From Ctena decussata (lineage: Eukaryota > Mollusca > Bivalvia > Lucinida > Lucinidae), in NCBI GenBank assembly GCA_963989385.1, contig OZ022503.1, forward strand, positions 50,714,858 through 50,778,857: a DNA stretch of 64,000 nucleotides, in the 5' to 3' direction. Below the pieces are notes generated by a model. It worked only from the letters and a program-made list of their open reading frames with translations. It ran no database searches and was not told the DNA's origin. Below, piece by piece: positions 41,601-53,600 of the stretch (the first letter of the stretch is position 1; every line of letters begins with the position of its first letter). The position numbers were made by a program, and so were the translations under genes.

Positions 41601-44600
41601 AGAGTAGACCCCATTTTATAAGAGCTTTGTCATCCAGGGTAGCAAACAGAAAGTCACAGAAGTTGTTGTCCTTTGTATAACTGGCAGGAAAACATGGTAT
41701 ACCCATACCCCTGAAGTAAGCTCCCAGGGAAGGGCAAAATATTGCCTAAGGAAGAGGCTTGCTTAATACTGGTCAGAGTCAAGAGAAAAGCTCCTTCTGG
41801 ATAAGATATATTTAAGCCCCGACACAACAAAGCCAGTAAATGGCATCTGCCTGGCCTGATCAGAGTCTTTGCTGTGCACTAAAAAGGTAGCTAAGGGTCT
41901 AAACTAGCTCCATGCTGATAGCAAAGGCTCTGATCAGGTGGATGCCCAGGCTGATCTGAGTCTTTGGTGGGCTCACTAGCCACTCTGTTGGTTTTGTCGT
42001 GTCATGGCTCATTTTCCTCTCTTTGACAGTTTTCACTTAACATTTGTGTCATTTAGCAAGACAAGTTTGAGTGCTCTGTGTGCTCTGCACAGTTAGTGAG
42101 ATACATTGAAAAACTTTAAGTATGGGATAGTTAGGTCTGAGCAAATTGTGCAGATCCAGATCAGACTGCTACCGAAAGGAGCAGTTCTGATCAGGGTCTA
42201 CACTGTTTGCAATTTTGGACACATTGCTGCATTGTAAGATCAAACAGTTCCATTTGTATGACAATATCATTTATTATTTAAGGTGGCTGCCTCTTTAAAA
42301 TTTCCACAGTGTCCATCATTTTTCAGGACTATGCAGATCTGGAGGTTGTGTCATGCAATTTAGACGTCCAGTATCTCCGCCTCCTTCAGACTTCAACATT
42401 AAACAGCTTGGTCTGACCAACCAAGAGAAAACCTTTGTCTCAAGGGTAATGGTCTACAGTCTCCATGGTTACAACAAAATGATGGACAAAATTATAATCT
42501 ACACTGCAAACAAGGGCACAGAAGATGAGGAAAGTAAATCGGTAGCTGGGATCATATGCGTGACAGGTATGCTGCTCTTCAGTGGGTTATTTTATCAATG
42601 TTGATATATTGCCATGGCATTGCATCAATGTCCATTCAATATACTGAAAAATTCTACAAATAGGAGCTATAGGAGCTCCTGCAATAATTGCCTTAACTCT
42701 CCTAAAATTGTACAGTTTGGTTTAGAATCAGCAGATGCTTTGCTGTTATACTGGAACAATATGCACGAGAATTGAGTGAGTGAGTGAACTCGGGTTTAAC
42801 GTCCCACCAACAACGAGGTCATATGGAGACGGGTCCTCGGTTTAAAGTCTCATCCGAAAGACCGGAGAAGCGGGGGATCGAACTTGCGACCCCTGGATTG
42901 GTAGTCTGGAGTGTTATCCACTACGCTACAGCCGCTCCTAATATGCACGAGAAACAAGAGAATCGCAGTTAGTGCATTTACACTTGACTGGTGGAGGTTT
43001 AACAAGACAGTTGACCCTGAGAACATATATTTCTGCATGAGAAGGATGTCAGGAGTGGTTTGCCTTTGTATTTGAATGAAGTACCCATTTACTACGAATT
43101 TGTTTACTCATTGACCCTGTAGAATTGGAGTTAGTGTCATTTTGCCCCAAACACTCTAAGTGACACTTGTCTGTGATTGTAGGAGAAGGTAAAGCTAAAG
43201 AGATAGAGGTACCAGCGGAATGGAAAACAGAAGACATGGAAGTTTTAGTACCATACATTATAGCGTCTCATCTGCTGTATGACCTTGCCAAGGTCAGGGA
43301 TGGCCAGACTGTTCTTATACTGCCTCCTATTGGTAAGACATCTTTCAATTATCACTTCAGTAAATATTCTAAGTTTTGGGACTTCCAGGTGAGAAAACAG
43401 TGGAGACCCAGATCAGACTGCTCCTAAGTGATCATGTTCTGCACTGTTTGTTATTCAGGTAACAGTGCAGAACATGATTAGTTACAGGTAACAACCCATA
43501 AAAGGGCAAGTGGATTTGTCCAAATTTGAAACTGGAAAACTCCATTATTGACATAAATACACCCTAATGTGTTTAAATATTGGAGCACTTGAAGACATTA
43601 ATTTTCCATTTGGAACAAGTTGAAAATTAATGGTTTTAGGTGTCCCAATACTTAAGGACATTAGGGAAACCTACAGGTTCTGATAAAGTCATTTTGTAGA
43701 AAGTTTTATCTTGAATTCCAGACAAGGATTTCTGTTGTTTTAACTGGTGGTTGAAACCTTAAGAGACTTAATCCAGTCCAAAAATTTGATAAGTTCTATT
43801 TGAAAAAAATGGTGTAAATCAAAAGGCAGGCAAAAGCAAAGCATGCCTTCAGTGAGTTCTGTATTTACAATCAAATGTCATTCAAACGGTATTTGAGAAA
43901 AAGAATCTGTTATTGGTTTATGATTGGATAAAATTTTGGGTTTGAGGTTGGATAGAATATTTTCCCTCCACACTTTATGCCCATTAAAGAGATTTTAATA
44001 TTGCAGACACTACAGGAGTATATCTGCTGTCACTAGCCAGTCAGCTAGGCTGTAGTGTGTTTACCAGTACCTCAGATCAGGAGAACCTTCAGTGCCTGGA
44101 AAATATCTTCCCTCATATCCGAGTATTGACGGGGGAGATGCTCCTAGAGAATATAATGCTGTTGACACAAGGTCAGGGTGTTGATGTGTGTATCCGGCTT
44201 AGTTCTGGAGGTAAGATTTGATTAAAAATTATAATTTATAATTATTTAAAAAGAAATCTTGGAAAGAATGTTTTCTTACATGATTGTTTCCTCAAAACAC
44301 TTGGTGGAATTAGGAGCTCAGTGGGTTTACTGGTAGCCTGCTAAGCTAACTGAGGTGGAATTCTTTCCCACCATAAAATGAGTTCTACAGGGTGTCTCAA
44401 AAAACATGGATCTTTTTTTAAATTGCTCGTAATTAATTAAGGAATCTTTTCAAAATTTTGTATCGCTGTAGCAAAATGATACTCCTTTGCTGTGGTGGAG
44501 ATTCTATATAAAGCAGTACCTCAACAGGAAGTGACATCATAATGACGTAAAAATGTATTTAGGACATTATTCTTTGTCATCTGCACTGCTGAAAACATAA

Positions 44601-47600
44601 AATGGCATAAAGTGGAAAAGAACATAGGTTCTGGAGGTTCTCAGATCTGCATTTCTGCATTTTAAGAAAAAAAGGATTTGAAATATCTCAAATAATGCAA
44701 GAAAGCCTGCAAAAAATAAAGAACCGGGTGGTCAAATCCAGATTGTTCTTGTAACTTTTCAACTTACTTGAGTTTGGTATATAGGCTCAGCTCAAAGTTT
44801 TGTTTGCCATTTTTTAACAAAGGGAATAACTTTCGTGACTTCCTGTTTGCTTCCGTGGTTAGAGTAGCTGTTTAAAAATGGAATCTGCTCTTAAAGGAAA
44901 GAACTTTCTTATATGAGAGCAGACTCTTTCCTTTGACCCCTATTGAGTAGGTGGGAGCAAAATGAAACTTATCCTGAAGATATATATGCAGGTTTTGTGG
45001 GTGAATTTGCAATAAAGGCTCTAAATATTGCAAAAGAAGTCCTCTGAAAACAAGAGTAAACCCAGATCAGACTGCTGATTGGGATCTGTGCTGTTTGACA
45101 TTTCACTTGCACATTATTTACACATTCCTGGAGAGTAAACAAAATTTGTTGAAATTTATGAATATTTGAGTTGCGACACGACAAAACCAACAAGGCGGCA
45201 AGTGTGCCACGCAAAAACTCAGATCATCCTGGGCATTCACCATCTGATCTGAGTCTTTGCTGTTGGCTTATAAAGTAACTAATACATGTGTAGTCTAAGC
45301 TAGCTCGATGCAGACAGGGAAGACTCTGATCAGACTGGGCAGATGCCTAGGCTGATCAGAGTTCCCTGGGCGCACATACCACTTTGTTGTTTTTGTGGTG
45401 TCACGGCTCATTTACTGAATATTATTTTACAGATGTTGATAAAGCCATGGAGTATGTTGGTTGGCATGGTCATCTTATACAGTGTATGTCCCCACCAGAG
45501 GGGGCTCGTCTGAACTGGGACATATTTCACAAGAGTACCAGTCTGTCTATAGAGAAACCATTGACAGCATTTACCACATTCACAGATAAATCTCTTGATG
45601 ATATACAGGTTCTTCTGTTTGACATGCAAGGAGAGCCCATTACGAAGGTAACCACAAATATAATTGAGCCGCGAAATGACTAAACCAAAAACATGGCGTG
45701 CTCACCATGCGAAGACTCAAATCAGCCTGGGCATCTGCTCAGTCTGATCAGAAACTTTGTTGTGCTCTTAAAGGGTAGCTAAGGCTACCTCCATGCCGAC
45801 AGCAAAGACTTTGATCAGACTGGGTGGATGCCCAGGCTGATCTAAGTCTTTGCTGGGTGCACATGCCACTTTGTTGGTTTTGTTGTGTTGCGGCTCATAT
45901 TATTATAGGTAATGCAGTGAAAATCATTCTCGCAAGCACTCACTGATCTATGACGTTTTGATCTCTCATATATGGCATAGTGGATATGGGTTTTATTCAA
46001 AACTGGATATAATTCATATGTGACAGCTTTGCTAGCCGTAGCACATTTCGCTAGGACAAGTGACAAAACAAAATTGTACTGGTATCTGTATTGTTTTATC
46101 ACTACTATGTGTGGTAACAACTTACATTTTTAATACAACAACCCTTCCTAACATTTCGGCATATTGCCTTTATCAAAGAAACAAAATTTTTCAAGATAAT
46201 TACATTTTGCCCTAATGCCGTAACTTGTTTACGCTATGTGACGTCATGAAAATTTTGGCGCGACATTATTTTCTATTACATCGCAATGTCACGTCACATT
46301 GTAGGTGCTACAAATAATGGCGCCTACAATGTGACGTGACTTTACGACGGAATAGAAAATAACGTCGCGCCAAAATTTTCACAATGTCACATAGCGTAAA
46401 CAAGTTACGGCAGTGGGGTAAAATGTAATTATTGTGAAAAATTTTGTTTCTTTGATAAAGGCAATACTCCGAAACGTTAGGAAGGGTTGTTGTATTAATG
46501 AATACTATTCTTTATCCCTTTGGATAATTATTTACGGATGTAAACTTACATTTTGTTGTATATTTGTACCCTTTGACAAAATAACGTACTTGACCAACTG
46601 TGTAAGCCCAGTTCAAACTGCTTTATGAGCAGTTTGATCAGCATTCATACTGTTTGTGAACTGGTTAATAGGATGTTCCCTTGTAGGAATTGCTGGTGAT
46701 ATGGTTTATCTCTTCTGTTTTCTTGATTCAGCTGTCAACAGAGGGTTTCCCTGAGCAAAGAGGTATCCTTTATAACCAGGAGAATTGTTCCAGTTTTATT
46801 CAGCCCATCAGCTTGGACGTCTTGATGACCATGATCACTGAGCCCAGTCTGGGCAGCCTCGCTGTGAATTTGATGGAAACTGACGCCATAGCAATAGATA
46901 AACTACAGAGCATTGTTGCCACAAAGCCAAAGGTAAACAATAAATTGCTTGAACAGTCAGAAACTCAGCGGTTCACATACTCTAAAAACGAAATATCGAA
47001 ACAGATAAGTCTGAGCAAACAGTGCAAACCCATGCCAGACTACCCCTGAAGGAGCAATTTCTTTCCTTTAAGTGCTGACCCCCATTTACAAGAGAGGCAA
47101 ATATGAAAATTGCAGAGTTGCTTCCCCTGAAAATGTAATTTGTGAAAATCTGATAAATACAATTTGTGTATATATCTGAGAATGCAAATTAACTCCGATT
47201 TGAATATATCTGAGAACTTCAATACTGATTCAGACATCTAAAACTATTTTAACTATTGTAAGATGTTTCGGTACACCACCATGTTTTTCTGCTGATTTTT
47301 GAAAAGGGACTTACAGACAGGGTTAATACACAGTTCCGAGACACACCCAGAATGTCACTCAAAGTCACCTGATAGTGTATAACTGGCCTATGCAACAACA
47401 ACTTGGCACATGACATAATCGCACAAACAAAATCACATGTGTTCAATGTCTCACATAAGTCCATGATTTTACCTTACAGTTAATGGAGGGACCTATACCT
47501 GTTTAAAGTAGGCGTGGTTTTTTGGAACTGTGAATTCCTGTTTGCGTCTGTATGTAACAAAAAGGGGAAGTAATCTTAAGGAAAGAATTTCCTCCTTAGG

Positions 47601-50600
47601 AAGCTAATTCTTTCTTCTAAGAGCTGACTCCTTTGACAAAGGAGGCAAAACTGAAAGTGTCAGAGTTGCTTCCCTTTGACAGTTGACTCGTATAAGTTAA
47701 AGGTTGAATTTTCTGTCAGGCAACAGAATTATCAAAAAGTTGATTTTACTTACAGAAAATGTGTCAAAAATTGTTGCTGACTTGGCAAACAGTGCAGACC
47801 CTGACTAGGCTGTTGCATCAGCTGCAGTCTGATCTGGTTCTACAATGTTTTCTCATGAATCTAGAATTTAATGTCTTTACATTATTTTAGGACTACTCCA
47901 TCGCTGACATGAGCAGTTATACAAAGAACCCAATACAGAGATTTGAAGACCAGACCCTGAATAGGGGCATGATCATGAGCCCCCTTTCTAATCTGAGTAC
48001 TAAGGTCCATGTAGATGAACAGCTGATGCTCTCCCCTGAGATAAATGTGGTGTCTCTTCAAGGTATGTTATGTTGATTCTAATGTGCCAAAAAAGCAGAA
48101 GAGACACTTTATGTCTGCAAAATTTATAAACAAAAGGTTTCATCCTTAAAGTGCCAAAACAGCAAAAGACAAATTTTCTTCTGCAAAATTTCAGAAAATG
48201 TTTCACCTTTTAGGTGCAAAATTTACATCTGCAAAATTACAAAAAAAAGTTTCATCCAAGCTATATCATATTGAGAATTCAAAGACTAGAGGGCAAACTG
48301 TGTAGATCCAGATGAGGCGGCTCACTATGAGCCATCTTATCTGAATCTTGGCTATTGGCACATTTTCATTTTTGATGCTTAAAGGAAAAATTGTACAAAA
48401 ATAGCTCACTTTGATCAACATTTCACGTCTCAGTCAGCAAAAGTGTTACTCTTATAACAACTATACTGAAAGGCAAAAGAAAGTAAATGCTTAATAGACA
48501 ATCAGTTATGACTCTAGTGCACTGCATCAAGCCAGCCCAAACCCCTTTTAGGGGACAGCCTGTAACATATCAGAGGTGCAATTGCTGACTACCATTGAGT
48601 GCCTTCCATCAAGTAAATAAAATGCATTATTGTAGGTTGGGCTTTAAAAAATTGTTTTAGCCATTATGGAGCATATGGAAAAAATGCATAGTGGACATGT
48701 ACATATAGCTTTGCTAGTCAAGCATTGAATTCAGTAATTTACTACTGTATTTCTTCAGTTATAAGACACGGGTTTTCCCTTCCAAAACAGATGGATCTAG
48801 ATCTTTGAGGTTGTTTTGGAAGAGAGAAAAAAAATTGTAGCTAATTACAAATGACTGATTTACATATTTTTGGTAATTTTGGAAGGGTAAACTCCCATTT
48901 ATAACCAAATAATATGGTACACCACATCATTGTACCTTGAGTAAAACTGTCTTATGCAATTTAAATTTCAGACTTAAAGAAAGAAAATTGGGCATTCAAA
49001 AATGTATATTTTTGTTGGCCTCCTAGCATACTTTAACAAAAAAGAACATAGATATGTCATTATCAGGTATTCCCATTGTCATTGTCAGTCAATTTTTTGC
49101 TTCTGCATTTAGTTCTGTTTCTTGGCATTACATAGCTTTACCTGGATTTCTTGTTAAAAAAGTATTTGTGATCATTTTCACTGGCATAGATGCATCCATG
49201 TACTTACAACTGATTTTGTCATCTCCTAATCACAAAAGTCTGTGTGCAAAATAATCTATGTCACAAAGATAACAACCGAAATTAATTCCACTTGTTTCAG
49301 GACTTAAGAATATTTTGTGTTCAGTCAGTTCCTGAAATTACTGCTTTGACCATGCTAATGTGAATGAGTAAATTTAAGGGGGAGCTACTCAGCTAGTTTC
49401 ATGTTTGCTCCCTTAGAAGCAGATTATTTCCTTTAAGAATAGATCACATTTTGGACAGGTTTCATCATCACGGCAGTGCCGAGTAGCGCAATCGGTAGGG
49501 CACCTGACTCATAAGTCAGAGGTCCTTGGTTCAATACCCGGTCTGGCCACGTACTTTCATTTCTCCTTCCGCTGATTCAAGAAGGGCAGTTATCAGTTAC
49601 TGGCAAAAGTATGTGCACTTAGTACTGGTTAACAGCTTAGGAGGTCAAAGCCTGCCCAGGAATATTGTGGTTAGGTTAACTGACCATCCCGACATGACCA
49701 TAGCTGCTTACCGTGGAAGTTAAGCAACAAATCAGTCAATCAATTCATCATCACGGTAAGCAAACAAGAAGTCCCAAAAGTTGTTGCCTTTTGTAAAGAG
49801 ATGAAAAATATGCAAGTGTACCCATTTTCCTTAAATAGCTATTCCAGTAGGCACACAGTGTTGTAACAGTATTGTAACAGAGTGGATGCAGATTAAGCCT
49901 CATTCACACAACCAAGGGTTCTTTGTCACAGAAACTTTAACAAAGAAAGTTTGCCAAATATTTTGCATTCACATGGAGCAAATTATTTGTTAAAGAATAA
50001 TGTGGCATAGAATCTTTGTAAAATAAACTTTGGCAAGGAAATATTTGCTGCTGTTGTCACACGATCAAACATTATTTGTCAAAGTTACCTGGACTAATAA
50101 ACTTTGCCCGTGTGAACAGCCAACCATGCCACATTTTCTTTGTTGACAATACTTTGTTCAATATCAAGCGGATTTGATTATGAACAAAGTTTTCTGTGTT
50201 CATCTCCGTAGCTAGTTTTGCTACATATTCTATGGCAAATTTTCTGTTCACACGGACAAATTTTGTTTGTCATAAACTTTACCATATAAATTTGGCAATG
50301 AAAATGTGGCATATTTTTTCATTCACACTAGCAATTTTTCTTATGAAAAACCTACTTTATCACAGAAACTTTGCCCGTGTGAACAAAGCTTTGATGATGT
50401 TTCATTGAATATGCTGGCCACAATGCTTCTACTGGTTACATATATCTTGTTTTCTAATCAACAAACTTTATTGATTTGTAGCACGCCAAGATAGAAGTGG
50501 GGATTTGAAGATGACTCCAATTGCTCATGCCAAGACATTTCCTCCCACATCAACACCTCTGATTGAGTTAGGGAGTGGCCAAACGGTGGAGGAGAAGTCT

Positions 50601-53600
50601 CTAGAGGAGAGCTACCTTGAGGAGGGGAGAGAACTCTCAGACACTGCTGCACCTAAAAGAGAACAGATAGCTGGAAAAACAGGAGACTTGGATATTTCAG
50701 AAATTAAGAAAGAGAAAAGGACAGCTAAAGATAAGAAAGTTACAATATCTGAAGCAGTTGAAAGTACTTCAAAGGATATGGATACATATGACGGTGGCCA
50801 AACTGTCACCACACCTAAAGGAAGAAAATCTGGACCAAAAGGGATGCTACCCACCATTCAAGTCACTGAAGAACCAGATGGGTCATTGTACTCCCCGGGG
50901 CCAGATAAACCAGGAACACCAGCAGTGAAAGAAAGCTCCTTCATGAGGCTGATGTCAAAGAAATCCAAACCTATTCCTGCTCCATTTAAACTCTTGAAGC
51001 CAAAGGTAGACCTTCTAAAAGTGGCTCCTCCAATGACCCCTATGACCCCTGCATTGAAAGATGTTTTAACACCAAGTAAATTGATGCCAGTTCTCGTACC
51101 ACTGAATCCACTGTCAGCTGCACAAGGGAGACCCCTGTTTATTGTTCATCCTGTAACTGGTAAGATATTTTATATTATTTGCGTGGTGATTATAGAAGGT
51201 ACCCTTGAGCCATGTGATTATAGAAGGTACCTTTTGCATGCAAAAGGTACCTTGTATAATCACATGGCTTGAATAACGCAAATGGAGTGTATGTTGTTGT
51301 TCTGTTGTTGTGGTTTAATGTCCCAGTAAACAGTATTTAAATCGTGTTGAGACGTTGCCTCTTAATTCATAGGACTTTTACCTAACCTGAGATAAATGAC
51401 ACTCAGGTCCTGCTACAGCTACTAGCAGCCCTGCTGCAGAGGCACCAGGCAGCCCATCTGTTTTGCAGGCCCCAATGGGCGGGGGCCTAGTTAGAGCATT
51501 TGGAGATGAAGAAGCTGTATTAGTGAAGCTCAGCAGGGGTGCTGGAGGGTTCAGGAGTTGATGGATTCATTGGCCAGTCTTATCAGAGGCTGAAAGGAGT
51601 ATACTGGTAAAACTTAAGTAGTGCTGCTCATATTCATAATTTATTTGTATACTGTCCACAGTCCCTGACCCCCTATATTAGGGCTCACAAAATATAATAG
51701 CTGCCTGGTGTGTTTGGAGCAAAGCTGTTTATAGCCAGATTTGAGTGTCATATGTTGTACAGGTGCTGAGGTGGTTGAGTTATCAAATACTTCAGAATGT
51801 CACTTTTTTATATGGCTTGAACGAAAGTGCAGGAAGAGGTATGGCACTCACCTGGGCATTGGAATCTCACCACACATTTAAGTTTTGATTTAAGTTTTTA
51901 CATGATGGACAAAGTGCTGTCAGGGGTGGACAGGTCAAACTTAAATTTCTCAGAATAAAAATTTATGCCCCATTTAGGTAGTTCTGATAAGGAGCCATAT
52001 GTGTTTTCATAAAACTAGTAAAATTTTTCTTTAATAACTTTATGTGAGCCTTTGACCCAAAGTATAATTAATTATGCCCCCAATTTTGGAGAAATTGTGG
52101 GGGCATATTGGTTTGGGCCTGTCCGTCTGTCTGTCCGTCTGTCTGTCTGTCCGTCTGTCCGTCTGTCCTCTATCTATAACTCAAGAACCGTAAGAGCTAG
52201 GAGCTTGAAACTTTATACACATGATCAGTATGAAAAATAAGCGAACACGTGTTTTTTCTTTTTTCCGCGGGTCACATATTTCAAGAGTTATGCCCCTTTT
52301 TCGACTTAGCCTGTGGAACCTTGTGAACAAAATATCTCAAGAACTCCTGATGCTAGGATCATGAGGTTTTGCAGGATGAGAATGCCCAAGGTGTAGATGA
52401 CCTGATTAACTTTTGAAACAAATTCGTGAATTTTTTACCGAGTTATGCCCCTTTTTCGACTTAGTGCATTGTAAGCCTATGGAACCTAGTGAACAAAATA
52501 TCTCAAGAACCCCTGAAGCTAGGAGCATGATTTTTTGCAGGAAGATACTGCCTGTGGTGTAGATGACCTGATTAACTTTTGAAAAAAAATCGTGAATTTT
52601 TGATCGAGTTATTCCCCTTTTTTGACTTAGTGCATTGAGGCCTATGGTACAAAGGTACCCTTACATATAGTCAAGAACAATAAGAGCTAGGAACTTGAAA
52701 CTTTATACACATGTTCAGTATGGAAAATAAGCAGACCCGTATTTTTTTATTTTTCCGCCGGCAATGTATTTCCAGAAATATGCCCCTTTTTCGACTTAGC
52801 CTGTGGAACCTTGTGAACAAAATATCTCAAGAACCCCTGATGCTAGGATCATGAGGCTTTGCAAGATGAGAATGCCCAAGGTGTAGATGACCTGATTAAC
52901 TTTTGAAACAAATTCGTGAATTTTTGACCGAGTTATGCCCCTTTTTTGACTTAGTGCATTGTAAGCCTATGGAACCTTGTGAACAAAATATCTCAAGAAC
53001 CCCTGAAGCTAGGAGCATGATTATTTGCAGGAAGATACTGCTTGTGGTGTAGATGACCTGATTAACTTTTGAAAAATTTTGTGAATTTTTGATCGAGTTA
53101 TTCCCCTTTTTCCACTTAGTGCATTGAGGCCTATGGTACAAAGGTACCCTTACATATAGTCAAGATCAATAAGAGCTAGGAACTTGAAACTTTATACACA
53201 TGATCAGTATGGAAAATAAGCAGACCCGTATTTTTCCGCCGGCAATGTATTTTCAGAAATATGCCCCTTTTTCGACTTAGCCTGTGGAACCTTGTGAACA
53301 AAATATCTCAAGAACCCCTGATGCTAGGATCATGAGGCTTTGCAAGATGAGAATGCCCAAGGTGTAGATGACCTGATTAACTTTTGAAAGAAATTCGTGA
53401 ATTTTTGACAAAGTTATGCCAATTTTTCGACTTAGTGCATTGTAAGCCTATGGAACCTTGTGAACAAAATATCTCAAGAACCCCTGATGTTAGGAGCATG
53501 ATTTTTGCAGGAAGATACTGCCTGTGGTGTAGATGACCTGATTAACTTTTGAAAAGAAATCATGAATTTTTGATTGAGTTATGCCCCTTTTTCGACTTAG

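Noticed and set aside
46687..46731. 15-codon in-frame extension of exon 27 (ELLVIWFISSVFLIQ)
   Set aside because: It is the polypyrimidine tract of the acceptor at 46731; FASN alignment starts after it.
50612..50857. Minus-strand ORF over exon 29
   Set aside because: Antisense shadow of a real coding exon, no family resemblance.
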